Positions 17,939-27,030 of a DNA stretch of 64,000 nt are shown piece after piece; the first letter of the stretch is position 1; each line of letters begins with the position of its first letter. The DNA is from Jhaorihella thermophila (GTDB lineage: Bacteria > Pseudomonadota > Alphaproteobacteria > Rhodobacterales > Rhodobacteraceae). Under the pieces are notes generated by a model. The model saw only the letters and a program-made list of their open reading frames with translations, was not told the DNA's origin and searched no databases. The position numbers were made by a program, and so were the translations under genes. The stretch covers positions 124,001-188,000 of the forward strand of contig NZ_FNVD01000002.1 in the NCBI RefSeq assembly GCF_900108275.1, written 5' to 3'.

Positions 17939-18634
17939 TCACCCGTCCAGCCAGCCTGGAATGTGCCCGATATCGGGCAGCACGACATCGGCATGAGGCG
18001 CGAGATCATCGTGCGTTGCCAAACCGGTGAGAACCGCAACCGTCACCATGCCCGCCGCCCGCCCGGCAACCAGGTCGTGCAGGCTGTCGCCGACCATGGC
18101 GATCCGGTTCGGGTTGGCCGCCACGTGATCGGCAAAGGCCAGCAGCGGCCCCGGTTCCGGTTTGGCCCCGTGTCCGCTGTCGAACCCGGCGACGAAATCG
18201 AACCGGTCCAGAACCCCGGCGCCCCGCAGATGCGCCCGCGCCGGCCCCTCCGAGTCGTTCGTCGCAACCCCCAGTCGCAGCCCCCGCCCGCGCAAGTCGT
18301 CCAGCAAAGGGACGAGCGGCACCGCCTCGGCCTGCGGCGCGCGGGCGGCCTCTTCGTTCAGGAGCGCGATCAATGCATGCCGCCCCATCTCGGGGAAATG
18401 GGGCAACAGCGCCTCGGCCGCCTCGGCGGTGGTGCCGGCGATCACGATGCTGGACGGGTCGAACCGGCCCGTGTCGAAATCATAGCCGATCTCAGCCCCG
18501 ACCAGCCGGCACCGCGCCGTGTCTCCGCCCGTTGCGCGCAGCAGGAAGGCCCGCGCCCACGCCCCCCAGGTGGTGGCGAAATCGAACAGCGTGCCGTCCT
18601 TGTCGAACAGGATCGCATCAACGCGCATCGTCAT
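17939..18634 (-). CDS. HAD-family hydrolase (phosphoglycolate phosphatase-like)
   Basis: This is a haloacid-dehalogenase phosphatase with the nucleophile motif FDKDGTLF (Asp11, Asp13), motif II GVATND, the motif III lysine in GHGAKPEPGP and motif IV MVGDSLHDLVAGRAAGM. The 231-residue length and the helical cap suit phosphoglycolate or similar small phosphate esters; the substrate is not certain. The ATG at 18634 overlaps the DUF3572 stop (ATGA), indicating coupling. An in-frame ATG at 18628 is an alternative start. Confidence 0.85.
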   Translation of the reverse strand: MTMRVDAILFDKDGTLFDFATTWGAWARAFLLRATGGDTARCRLVGAEIGYDFDTGRFDPSSIVIAGTTAEAAEALLPHFPEMGRHALIALLNEEAARAPQAEAVPLVPLLDDLRGRGLRLGVATNDSEGPARAHLRGAGVLDRFDFVAGFDSGHGAKPEPGPLLAFADHVAANPNRIAMVGDSLHDLVAGRAAGMVTVAVLTGLATHDDLAPHADVVLPDIGHIPGWLDG

Positions 18635-18921
18635 GTCCAATGCACCTGCGCCCCGCCGGGCAGCGCCGCGCGGGCCTGCATCGGCCGTTCGTAGGGTTCG
18701 CCCACCGTATCGCAGAACCCGATCACCCAAGCGTCATCCATCAGAAGAAAGTCCAGCACCGAAGCCAGAAACTCCGGCTCGCCCGCGCGTTCGCGCAAAT
18801 CGGCCTCGGACGCGCCCGATGCGCCCATGAAGACCGGGCGCAGATCGTCATTGGCGACCAGCCATGCCAGCGCCTGCAGCGCCAGCGTCTCGGCGGCTTG
18901 TTCGGAAAGGGTCATCGCCAT
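18631..18921 (-). CDS. DUF3572 family protein
   Basis: This is a small soluble alphaproteobacterial protein of 96 residues and unknown function. The conserved core includes ALQALAWLVANDDLRPVFMG, ASVLDFLLMDDAWV and a C-terminal GGAQVHW. The ATG at 18921 is used here; a second in-frame ATG two codons later is equally possible. It lies between bolA (22 bases upstream) and the HAD phosphatase (four-base overlap), forming a likely bolA-DUF3572-HAD operon. Confidence 0.8.
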   Translation of the reverse strand: MAMTLSEQAAETLALQALAWLVANDDLRPVFMGASGASEADLRERAGEPEFLASVLDFLLMDDAWVIGFCDTVGEPYERPMQARAALPGGAQVHWT

Positions 18922-18942
18922 GTCTCCTTCGGGCCGGGCGCG

Positions 18943-19200
18943 TCAGGCGCCGATGTCCAGCGCCAGCGCGTGGATGCGCCCGACCAGATCCTTGCCCAGC
19001 GCCGCGTGCACCGCGCGGTGACGTTCGATGCGCGACATGCCGGCAAAGGCCGCCGCCCGGATCGTCACGTTGAAATGGCTTTCCCCCCCTTCGCGATAGC
19101 CCGCATGGCCCCGGTGGCGTTCGCTGTCGTCCACGACCTCCAGCAGCGTGGGCCGGAACGCCTGTTCCAGCCGGTTGCGGATTTCCTCGGTCACACTCAT
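18943..19200 (-). CDS. BolA family protein
   Basis: The 85-residue protein has the BolA fold, with ESHFNVTIRAAAF and RIERHRAVHAAL, including the conserved HFxV strand and RHR segment. BolA proteins act with monothiol glutaredoxins in iron-sulfur cluster handling or as DNA-binding stress regulators; which role applies here is unknown. It is divergent from the J-domain gene across 120 bases, an arrangement common near cobS in this family of bacteria. Confidence 0.85.
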   Translation of the reverse strand: MSVTEEIRNRLEQAFRPTLLEVVDDSERHRGHAGYREGGESHFNVTIRAAAFAGMSRIERHRAVHAALGKDLVGRIHALALDIGA

Positions 19201-19320
19201 ATGATCCCTGCCCGTTTGTCTCGTCCGGCGAAAAATTTCCCGGACCCCTCTTCTATCTCCTGCGGCTTAGACTAAACTGCCGCTTCCGAGTCGAAAAGAT
19301 GCCGTCGAAGGAGCCCCGTC

Positions 19321-19941
19321 ATGCCCAGACCCGACCCCTTTGGTTTCGATATCTCCGTGTCTGCCGCGAAAAAGAAAAAGCCGCGCGGCCGGCGGGCGAT
19401 GTCGGGGGCGTCGGAAACCTCGACCCGCATCTGCGACCATGACGGCTGCCAGGAACCGGGCAAGTTCCGCGCGCCCAAGGCCCCCGACGTACTGGACGAC
19501 TATTACTGGTTCTGCCAGAAGCATGTGCGCGAATACAACCAGAAGTGGAATTTCTTCGAGGGCACGACCGAAGCCGAGATCAACGCGCAGATGTCCCGCG
19601 ACAAGGTGTGGGAGCGCAAGACGCGCCCCCTCAACGACCCCGAACGGCGGGCCTGGGCGCGGCTGGGAATCGAGGATCCGCACCAGGTTCTGGGCGACAA
19701 AGCCACCAAGAACCCGGGCCGGCAGGCCACCGGCCGCCGCCTGCCCCCGACCGAACGCCGCGCCATCGAGATCCTCGAAGCCGAGGACACCTGGACCAAG
19801 GCCGAGGTGCGCAAGGCCTACAAGAAGCTCATCAAGGTTCTGCATCCCGACCTGAACGGTGGCGACCGCAGCCAGGAAGAACAGCTGCAACAGGTCGTCT
19901 GGGCCTGGGAGCAGATCAAGGACAGCCGCCACTTCAAGTGA
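19321..19941 (+). CDS. J-domain protein (DnaJ-like, C-terminal J domain)
   Basis: This is a putative DnaK co-chaperone. The 206-residue protein has a basic N terminus (AAKKKKPRGRR), a CDHDGCQEPGKFRAP segment that could bind a metal, and a C-terminal J domain with VRKAYKKLIKVLHPDLNGGDR. The HPD tripeptide that stimulates DnaK ATPase is present. It lies about 1.1 kb upstream of cobS, with a broken sensor gene between. Confidence 0.85.
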   Translation: MPRPDPFGFDISVSAAKKKKPRGRRAMSGASETSTRICDHDGCQEPGKFRAPKAPDVLDDYYWFCQKHVREYNQKWNFFEGTTEAEINAQMSRDKVWERKTRPLNDPERRAWARLGIEDPHQVLGDKATKNPGRQATGRRLPPTERRAIEILEAEDTWTKAEVRKAYKKLIKVLHPDLNGGDRSQEEQLQQVVWAWEQIKDSRHFK

Positions 19942-20010
19942 CGGCAACCATGGCCCGCGGCCCGGTTTTGCGATAGAGGTCATATCCCACGGCCATACCG
20001 GAGGGGCGGC

Positions 20011-20932
20011 ATGGACTGCCTGAGCGACTGCCTGACCACCCCCCCGCGCATCCTGTTCTTCGTGGTCGCGCTGGCGCTGGTGATGCTGCCCGTCGCGGTC
20101 CGGCTGAATCTCGTCGCGCTGTCGGAACGCAACCTGTCCCGGCAGGCGTCCAACCTGAACGGGATCATCAACGGGTTCCGCGGCTATTATGCCGCGAACG
20201 TGGTCGCCCGCGCACGCGAGGCCGAGGGCAACGTGCAGACGCTGCACAACCATCATCAGGTCAAGGGCGCGATCCCGGTGCCCGCCACCCTGTCGATCGA
20301 GCTGGGGGAGACGGTGCACGATGCGCAGAACCATGTCGGCTATCGCTTCGTGTCGGACTATCCGTTCCTGGGCCAGCCGTCACATGACCTGCCCCCGTTG
20401 AAACGCGGGCGTTTGCTACTTTCCGCAGCGGCGACGCCCCTCCCGCTTCACTGACCGAAGCCACCGGCGACCTGTTGAACGACAGCCTGACCCTGACCAC
20501 TCCGGTTGTCATGTCCGACGCTTGCGTGTCCTGCCACGACACCCTCCCCGACAGCCCCGAGCGCAACTGGAAGGTGGGCGATGTGCGCGGGCTGCAACTG
20601 GTCTGCGTGACCCAGACGGTGGCGATCGCCTGACCTCGTTCAAGTTCGTGCTGGCCTATCTGGCGGTCGCGGGCACGTTCGGCTTTCTCTTCGCCGGCCA
20701 CCAACCGCGGCTTGCCGGCCGGTTACGACGGCTGAACCGGGAGCTGGCGGCCGATAACGACCTTCTCGCCGGCATTTCGCACGAGATCATCCCCTACGAG
20801 GTCACCGACATCAAGCACGCGCAGGCCCAGCCCGTCGAGGTTCCGACTGACGATGGCGGCGTCGTGCGCATCGACGCCGCGCGGCTCAATCCGGCCACGC
20901 GCGCCCGGCTCAGGGCGGCGCTGGACGACTGA
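20011..20932 (+). pseudogene. Tll0287-like (DUF3365) heme-sensor membrane protein, frameshifted and truncated
   Basis: The first frame (20011-20454) encodes an N-terminal membrane helix and a DUF3365-type sensor domain (RQASNLNGIINGFRGYYAANVV, YRFVSDYPFLGQPSHDL). Near 20405 the coding sense moves to a second frame, which holds the c-type heme motif CVSCH and ends at a TGA at 20631. The sense then moves to a third frame with a second membrane helix (FKFVLAYLAVAGTFGFLFAG) and a short tail to 20932. In relatives this helix is commonly followed by an adenylate cyclase or other output domain; none is seen. Two frameshifts and the missing output domain indicate a dead gene. Confidence 0.75.
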
Positions 20933-21067
20933 CACCCATTGAATATTGACGTGACGTTTCCCAAATGACGCCTCGACAGGTCGCTTTTCGCCCTGCCCCT
21001 TGTGATCGGCGCCGATATGTTGCACCACGAGCCGAAGCAGAATTATCCGTAGAAAAAGGACCACGAG

Positions 21068-22054
21068 ATGGCTGAAGTCGCCCTCGATCCCAATGCGAGA
21101 CCCACCGAGGATTTTCCGGTCCGCGAGGTGTTCGGGATCGATACCAACATGATCGTGCGCGGCTTTGCCGAGCGCAACGACCGCGTGCCCGAAATCGACC
21201 CGACCTACAAGTTCGACCCCGACACCACGTTGGCGATTCTCGCGGGCTTCAGCCACAACCGCCGCGTCATGATTCAGGGCTATCACGGCACCGGCAAATC
21301 GACCCATATCGAACAGGTCGCCGCGCGGCTCAACTGGCCCTGCGTGCGCGTGAACCTCGACAGCCATATCAGCCGGATCGACCTGATCGGCAAGGACGCG
21401 ATCAAACTGCGCGACGGCAAGCAAGTGACCGAATTCCACGAAGGCATCCTGCCCTGGGCGCTGCGCAACCCCACCGCGATCGTGTTCGACGAATACGACG
21501 CCGGACGCGCCGACGTGATGTTCGTGATCCAGCGCGTGCTGGAACATGACGGCAAGCTGACGCTGCTCGATCAGAACGAGATCATCACGCCCCACCCCTA
21601 TTTCCGCCTGTTTGCCACCGCGAATACGGTGGGCCTGGGCGACACGACGGGCCTTTACCACGGCGTGCAGCAGATCAACCAGGCGCAGATGGACCGCTGG
21701 AGCCTTGTCGCCACGCTGAATTATCTCAGCCATGACGCGGAATGCGCGATCGTGCTGTCCAAGGCCCCGCATTACAACACAGAGAAGGGCCGCAAGACCG
21801 TCAGCCAGATGGTCACCGTGGCCGACCTGACCCGCACGGCCTTCATGAACGGGGAACTGTCCACGGTGATGTCGCCCCGGACGGTCATCACCTGGGCGCA
21901 GAACGCCGAGATCTTTCGCGACATCGGCTATGCCTTCCGCGTGACCTTCCTCAACAAATGCGACGAACTGGAACGCCAGACCGTGGCGGAATTCTACCAG
22001 CGCTGCTTTGATGAGGAACTGCCCGAAAGCGCCGCCAACGTCAGCGTCGGCTGA
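21068..22054 (+). CDS. cobS: Cobaltochelatase subunit CobS (AAA+ ATPase)
   Basis: CobS is the AAA+ motor of the aerobic cobaltochelatase CobNST, which inserts Co2+ into hydrogenobyrinic acid a,c-diamide in cobalamin synthesis. The 328-residue protein has Walker [10 protein letters not shown] at residues 71-79, Walker [11 protein letters not shown], and the MoxR-like sensor region [12 protein letters not shown]. The start follows AAAAAGGACCACGAG. It is followed two bases later by a racemase-like gene and then by cobT, so the three may be cotranscribed. cobN is not in the window. Confidence 0.95.
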   Translation: MAEVALDPNARPTEDFPVREVFGIDTNMIVRGFAERNDRVPEIDPTYKFDPDTTLAILAGFSHNRRVMIQGYHGTGKSTHIEQVAARLNWPCVRVNLDSHISRIDLIGKDAIKLRDGKQVTEFHEGILPWALRNPTAIVFDEYDAGRADVMFVIQRVLEHDGKLTLLDQNEIITPHPYFRLFATANTVGLGDTTGLYHGVQQINQAQMDRWSLVATLNYLSHDAECAIVLSKAPHYNTEKGRKTVSQMVTVADLTRTAFMNGELSTVMSPRTVITWAQNAEIFRDIGYAFRVTFLNKCDELERQTVAEFYQRCFDEELPESAANVSVG

Positions 22055-22055
22055 C

Positions 22056-22742
22056 ATGCATGTCGGCCTGATCGGCGGCATCGGCGTCGCGGCGACGGTG
22101 GTCTATTATCAGCGCCTGACCGCGGCGGTCGAACGCCTCGGCGGCGGGCTCGAGTTGACCATCGTCCATGCCGACGTGCAGACGCTGATCCGCAACAACC
22201 TGGCCGACAACAGGGTCGAACAGGCGCAGATCTATGCCCGCCTGATCGACCGGCTGCGGGCGGCGGGCTGCGACTGCGCGGCGATCACCTCGCTGGGTGG
22301 ACATTTCTGCTTTGACGAAACCGTGCAACGCGCCTCCCTGCCGCTGGTCTCGGCCGTGGCACCGCTCGACGACTTCTTCGTCAGCCAAGGCATCGGCTGC
22401 GTGGGGCTCCTCGGCACCCGTGCCGTGATGCGCACGCGCCTTTACGGCCAGCTCCGCCGAACCCGCGCGGTGACCCTTGACGACGACATGGAAAGGCTCG
22501 GCCAAAGCTATCAGGACATGGCCGTGACGGGGGCCTGCACCGCGGAACAACGCGCCCTCTTTCTCGACGCCGGCGCCCGCATGATCCGCGACCTGGGCGC
22601 CGACGCCGTGGTGCTCGCCGGCACCGACCTGAACCTCGCCTTCGACGGGCAGGATCCCGGCTATCCGGTGATCGACGCGCTCGACGTGCATGTGGACCTT
22701 CTGGCCCGGCTCGCCACCGGCAAAGCGCCGCTGCCGGCGTGA
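22056..22742 (+). CDS. Aspartate/glutamate racemase-family protein lacking canonical catalytic cysteines
   Basis: The fold is recognisable from the N-terminal [21 protein letters not shown] and from family length (228 residues). Active racemases use one Cys in each half, usually in a CNT-type and a GCTE-type motif. Here the first position reads [12 protein letters not shown] and the second [10 protein letters not shown], so the second cysteine is absent and the first is displaced. The protein may be inactive as a racemase or use different chemistry. The ATG at 22056 lies two bases after the cobS stop. It separates cobS from cobT, and no link to cobalamin is known to me. Confidence 0.75.
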   Translation: MHVGLIGGIGVAATVVYYQRLTAAVERLGGGLELTIVHADVQTLIRNNLADNRVEQAQIYARLIDRLRAAGCDCAAITSLGGHFCFDETVQRASLPLVSAVAPLDDFFVSQGIGCVGLLGTRAVMRTRLYGQLRRTRAVTLDDDMERLGQSYQDMAVTGACTAEQRALFLDAGARMIRDLGADAVVLAGTDLNLAFDGQDPGYPVIDALDVHVDLLARLATGKAPLPA

Positions 22743-22750
22743 CCGCCCCG

Positions 22751-22804
22751 TTCTTCATCTTGCCGAAAATACTCCCGCCGGAGGCATCGCGGCGCAGCCG
22801 CGAT
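22751..22804 (-). repeat. Intergenic hairpin element, copy 4
   Basis: On the minus strand a perfect stem ATCGCGGC-TGC-GCCGCGAT (22786-22804) is followed by GCCTCCGGCGGGAGTATTTT and a CGGCAAGATGAAGAA tail. It lies between two plus-strand genes, so it is antisense to both. The stem differs from copy 7 by paired changes while the loop is the same. Confidence 0.65.
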
Positions 22805-22908
22805 CCCGCTCCGGCCGCCTCGCGTCTTGTCATTTGCCATGGCATGACCGAAATAAGTTGCAACACGCTTTGCCACGCGGGGCGGACCGCCCCGAACGAG
22901 GACCGGAC

Positions 22909-24774
22909 ATGAAGAAATCCGACAATCCCGCCGATCCGTTCAAGAAGGCGCTGGCCGAGGCCGCCAAAGTCATGGCCGACGACCCGGAGCTGACGGTCAG
23001 CTACACGGTCGATCCCTCGGGGCTGAGCGGCGAGACCATGCGCCTGCCGCAGGTCAGCCGACGCATGGACCGCGAAGAGGTGCTGCTTGCGCGCGGCACG
23101 GCGGACGCGCTGGCGCTGCGTCGGCGCTATCACGACGATGCGCTGCACAACCGCTATGTCCCGCGCGGAGACATGGCCCGCGACCTCTACGAGGCAATGG
23201 AAACCGCCCGGTGCGAGGCCGTCGGCGCCCGCCACATGCCCGGAACGGCCAGCAATATCGACGTCAAGATCACCCACGAAACCCTGCGCAAAGGGTTCGA
23301 CCGGCTGAAGGATCCCGCCGAGGCGCCGCTGGCGGACGCGGCGGGCTTTCTGATCAGGCATCTGGCCACCGGGCGCGACCTGCCCGGCCCGGCGGCGAAC
23401 GTGATGAATCTGTGGCGGGGATATATCGAACAGCATGCCGGCGAGACCTTGGCCGATCTCGATTCGGTGCTCGAGGATCAGGCGGCCTTTGCCAGGCTCG
23501 CGCGCCGGATCATCGAGGATCTGGGCTATGGCGACCAGCTGGGCGAGGATCCCGACAACCAGGACGACCAGTCCGAAGAAGAGGCCAGCCAGGACGAGGA
23601 GCAGTCCGAACCCGACAGCAGCGGCGACCAGGACCAGGACGACTCGGAGGCCGAGATGGACCCCGACGCCGAACAGCAGGACCAGCCGGATCAGATGCAG
23701 GTCACCGCCGACGAGATGTCGGACGAAGACATGCATGACGAGGTGGACATGCCCGAGGCCGACGCGCCGCTCGAGCCGCCCCCGCCGCCTCCGCCGTCCG
23801 AGGCCGACCCGAACTACAAGGTCTATCTGGACGCCCATGACGAAGAGGTCGCCGCCGAGGATCTGGCCGAGCCGGCCGAGCTGGAGCGCCTGCGCGCCTA
23901 TCTGGACCAGCAGCTGGAGCCGCTCAAGGGCGCGGTCAGCCGGCTGGCCAACAAGCTGCAGCGCCGCCTTCAGGCGCAGCAGAACCGCAGCTGGGAGTTC
24001 GACCGTGACGAGGGGATCCTGGATGCCGGTCGGCTGGCGCGGGTGGTGGCGAACCCCACGACGCCCTTGAGCTTCAAGGTCGAGAAGGACACCGAGTTCC
24101 GCGACACCGTGGTGACGCTCTTGCTGGACAACTCGGGTTCGATGCGCGGCCGGCCGATTTCGATCGCTGCGATCTGCGCCGACGTGCTGGCGCGGACGCT
24201 GGAGCGCTGCAACGTGAAGGTCGAGATTCTCGGCTTTACCACCCGCGCCTGGAAGGGCGGGCAGGCGCGCGAGGCCTGGCTGAACGACGGGCGCCCGCAA
24301 CAGCCGGGGCGGCTCAACGACCTGCGCCACATCATCTACAAGAGCGCCGACGCCCCGTGGCGGCGGACCCGGGACAATCTTGGCCTGATGATGAAGGAGG
24401 GGTTGCTGAAGGAGAACATCGACGGCGAGGCGCTGGAATGGGCGCATCGGCGGATGATGTTGCGGCCCGAGGCGCGCAAGATCCTGATGGTAATTTCCGA
24501 CGGCGCGCCGGTGGACGATTCGACGCTCAGCGTCAACCCCGCCAACTATCTGGAAAAGCACCTGCGCGACGTGATCGACATGGTCGAGCGCAAGAAGATG
24601 GTCGAACTGCTGGCAATCGGTATCGGCCATGACGTGACCCGCTATTACGAACGCGCGGTGACGATCACCGACGCCGAGCAGCTGGCCGGCGCCATCACCG
24701 AGCAACTGGCCGCGCTGTTCGACAAGGATCCGCGGGCGCGCGCGCGGGTGATGGGGATCAGGAAGGCGAGCTGA
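22909..24774 (+). CDS. cobT: Cobaltochelatase subunit CobT
   Basis: CobT partners CobS in the ATP-dependent chaperone part of cobaltochelatase. The 621-residue protein has an N-terminal helical domain, a long acidic linker (about residues 215-300, rich in Asp, Glu and Gln, then a proline run), and a C-terminal von Willebrand A domain with the MIDAS motif DNSGSMRG and DGAPVDDST. The ATG at 22909 is supported by the conserved [18 protein letters not shown] start. The large antiparallel frame over this gene is a codon-bias shadow. Confidence 0.95.
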   Translation: MKKSDNPADPFKKALAEAAKVMADDPELTVSYTVDPSGLSGETMRLPQVSRRMDREEVLLARGTADALALRRRYHDDALHNRYVPRGDMARDLYEAMETARCEAVGARHMPGTASNIDVKITHETLRKGFDRLKDPAEAPLADAAGFLIRHLATGRDLPGPAANVMNLWRGYIEQHAGETLADLDSVLEDQAAFARLARRIIEDLGYGDQLGEDPDNQDDQSEEEASQDEEQSEPDSSGDQDQDDSEAEMDPDAEQQDQPDQMQVTADEMSDEDMHDEVDMPEADAPLEPPPPPPPSEADPNYKVYLDAHDEEVAAEDLAEPAELERLRAYLDQQLEPLKGAVSRLANKLQRRLQAQQNRSWEFDRDEGILDAGRLARVVANPTTPLSFKVEKDTEFRDTVVTLLLDNSGSMRGRPISIAAICADVLARTLERCNVKVEILGFTTRAWKGGQAREAWLNDGRPQQPGRLNDLRHIIYKSADAPWRRTRDNLGLMMKEGLLKENIDGEALEWAHRRMMLRPEARKILMVISDGAPVDDSTLSVNPANYLEKHLRDVIDMVERKKMVELLAIGIGHDVTRYYERAVTITDAEQLAGAITEQLAALFDKDPRARARVMGIRKAS

Positions 24775-24783
24775 CGCTCGCCT

Positions 24784-24816
24784 GCCTCCGGCGGGAGTAT
24801 TTTTCGCAAGATGAAG
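24784..24816 (+). repeat. Intergenic hairpin element, copy 5 (core only)
   Basis: The core GCCTCCGGCGGGAGTATTTT and TCGCAAGATGAAGGGG lacks the large upstream hairpin of other copies. A small CTCC-GGCG-GGAG hairpin with TATTTTT remains. It fills the cobT-pepP gap in the sense direction, and its purine-rich end (AAGGGGAGG) provides the pepP ribosome-binding site. Confidence 0.6.
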
Positions 24817-24824
24817 GGGAGGCG

Positions 24825-26615
24825 ATGTTCCAGACATTCGAGGTGACCGCCCGGCCCGAGCAGGGGCCGCCGCGGCTGGCGGCATTGCGGCAGGAGATGA
24901 CGCGCGAGGGGCTGGACGGGTTCCTGGTGCCGCGGTCGGATGCCCATCAGGGCGAATATGTCGCGCCGCATGACGAGCGGCTGGCCTGGCTGACCGGGTT
25001 TACCGGCTCGGCGGGGTTCTGCGCGGTGCTGCGGGATGTCGCGGGCGTTTTCGTGGACGGCCGCTATCGCACCCAGGTCAAGGCGCAGGTGGCCGAAGTG
25101 TTCACGCCGGTGCCCTGGCCCGAGGTGAAGCTGTCGGGCTGGCTGCGCGAGAAGCTGCCGCGGGGCGGGCGCGTGGGCTTTGATCCCTGGCTGCATTCCG
25201 CGGGCGAGATCCGCAAGCTGACAAAGGAACTGGACGGGTCGGGGATCGAGCTGTCGGCCTGCGAGAACCTGGTGGACCGGATCTGGGAGGATCAGCCTCC
25301 GCCGCCGATGAATCCGGTGCGGGCGCATCCGATCGCGTTTGCCGGCGAATCCTCGACGTCGAAACGGGCGCGGCTGGCCGAGGGGCTGCGCAAGGCGGGG
25401 CAGCGCGCGGCGGTGCTGACGCTGCCGGATTCGATCATGTGGCTGCTGAACATTCGCGGATCGGACGTGGCGCACAACCCGGTGGCGCACGGATTCGCCG
25501 TTCTGCATGACACGGGCGCGGTCGATCTTTTCATGGCCGAGGCCAAGCTGCGGGGACTGGGAGATCATCTCGGCCCCGAGGTCACGGTGCGCGCGCCGGA
25601 TGACTTTCTAGGCGCTCTGGCGGTGCTCGAGGGACCGGTGCTGGTGGATGAGGATACCGTTCCGCAGATCGTGGCGCAGGCGCTGGGCGATCGGGCGGTG
25701 TTTGGCGCCGACCCCTGCCTGCTGCCCAAGGCGCGCAAGAACGCCGCCGAGATCGCAGGCAGCGCCGAGGCGCATCTGCGCGACGGGGCGGCCATGGTCG
25801 AGTTTCTGTGCTGGCTGGACGCGCAGGCGCCTGGGTCGCTCACCGAGATCGACGTGGTGAAACGGCTCGAAGAGCTCCGGCGCCGCGACGATCGGCTGAT
25901 GGAAATCAGCTTCGACACGATCGCGGGCACGGGGCCGAACGGCGCGGTGATCCACTACCGCGTGACCGAGGACAGCAATGCCGTGCTGGAGGACGGGCAT
26001 CTGCTGGTGCTGGACAGCGGCGGGCAATACCTGGACGGCACCACCGACGTCACCCGCACCATCGCCATCGGTGCGCCTGGCGAGCAAGAGCGCCGCGCCT
26101 TTACCCGCGTGATGCAGGGCATGATCGCCATGAGCCGCCTGCGCTGGCCGCGCGGGCTGGCCGGGTGCCATATCGAGGCGATCGCGCGCGTGCCGCTCTG
26201 GCAGGCGGGGCAGGATTTCAACCACGGGCTGGGCCACGGCGTCGGCGCCTATCTGAGCGTGCACGAGGGACCGCAGCGGCTGAGCCGGCTGAGCGACGTC
26301 CCCCTGGAGCCCGGCATGATTCTGTCGAACGAACCGGGTTACTACCGCGAGGGCGCGTTCGGCATCCGCATCGAGAACCTCGTGGTGGTCGAACCGGCCC
26401 CCGACCTGCCCGAAGGCGACGCGGGGCGCGAGATGCTGTGCTGGCGCACGCTGACCCATGTGCCGATCGACCGCCGCCTGATCGTTGCCGACATGCTGAC
26501 GGCGGCCGAGCGAGACTGGCTCAACGCCTATCACGCGACGGTGGCCGAACGGATCGGCCCGCTCGTGGGTGGCGCGGCGGAACTGTGGCTGAACGCCGCG
26601 ACCGCGCCGCTTTGA
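24825..26615 (+). CDS. Xaa-Pro aminopeptidase (M24B), PepP type
   Basis: This metallopeptidase releases N-terminal residues next to proline. The 596-residue protein has two creatinase-like N-terminal domains and a C-terminal pita-bread catalytic domain. The metal ligands can be read in LLVLDSGGQYLDGTTDVTRT (two Asp), NHGLGHGVGAYLSVHEGP (His), LSNEPGYY (Glu) and GIRIENLVVVE (Glu). Its length matches the three-domain eukaryotic-like aminopeptidase P1 group rather than the 440-residue E. coli PepP. The ribosome-binding site is formed by the end of repeat copy 5. Confidence 0.9.
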   Translation: MFQTFEVTARPEQGPPRLAALRQEMTREGLDGFLVPRSDAHQGEYVAPHDERLAWLTGFTGSAGFCAVLRDVAGVFVDGRYRTQVKAQVAEVFTPVPWPEVKLSGWLREKLPRGGRVGFDPWLHSAGEIRKLTKELDGSGIELSACENLVDRIWEDQPPPPMNPVRAHPIAFAGESSTSKRARLAEGLRKAGQRAAVLTLPDSIMWLLNIRGSDVAHNPVAHGFAVLHDTGAVDLFMAEAKLRGLGDHLGPEVTVRAPDDFLGALAVLEGPVLVDEDTVPQIVAQALGDRAVFGADPCLLPKARKNAAEIAGSAEAHLRDGAAMVEFLCWLDAQAPGSLTEIDVVKRLEELRRRDDRLMEISFDTIAGTGPNGAVIHYRVTEDSNAVLEDGHLLVLDSGGQYLDGTTDVTRTIAIGAPGEQERRAFTRVMQGMIAMSRLRWPRGLAGCHIEAIARVPLWQAGQDFNHGLGHGVGAYLSVHEGPQRLSRLSDVPLEPGMILSNEPGYYREGAFGIRIENLVVVEPAPDLPEGDAGREMLCWRTLTHVPIDRRLIVADMLTAAERDWLNAYHATVAERIGPLVGGAAELWLNAATAPL

Positions 26616-26678
26616 CTTGGGGCCGGCGGCGCGGGGGCCTATCCTGCGCCGCAACAGCCAACAGGGAAAGGAGGCGGA

Positions 26679-27023
26679 ATGACAGCCAAGATCATCATTC
26701 GCAAGCTGGACGGGGTCTGGACGGTCAGGTCGGGCGGGGCGGTTCTGGCCGAAACACGCGATGCGATCGAGCTGTGCGAGGACAACCTGCCGCCGGTCGT
26801 CTATTTCCCGCGACAGGATGTGGCGATGGCCTTTCTCGACCGAACCGACAAGGTGACCCATTGCCCGCACAAGGGCGATGCCAACTACTATTCCATCGTC
26901 AACAAGTCGGCGACGCTGGAAAACGCGGTCTGGACCTATGAAGACCCGCTGCCCCAAGTGGCCGAGATCAAGGACCGGCTGGCCTTTGCCACCGGCGACA
27001 ATGTGACGGTAGAGCGGATCTGA
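26679..27023 (+). CDS. DUF427 domain protein
   Basis: This is a small cytoplasmic protein of 114 residues and unknown function. It shows the DUF427 hallmarks: PPVVYFPRQDV, THCPHKGDANYYSI and ENAVWTYEDPLP. The CPHKG segment resembles a Rieske ligand motif, but there is no second ligand pair. AGGGAAAGGAGG lies upstream of the ATG. It ends seven bases before the convergent ClC gene, leaving no room for a separate terminator. Confidence 0.85.
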   Translation: MTAKIIIRKLDGVWTVRSGGAVLAETRDAIELCEDNLPPVVYFPRQDVAMAFLDRTDKVTHCPHKGDANYYSIVNKSATLENAVWTYEDPLPQVAEIKDRLAFATGDNVTVERI

Positions 27024-27030
27024 CCGCGTC

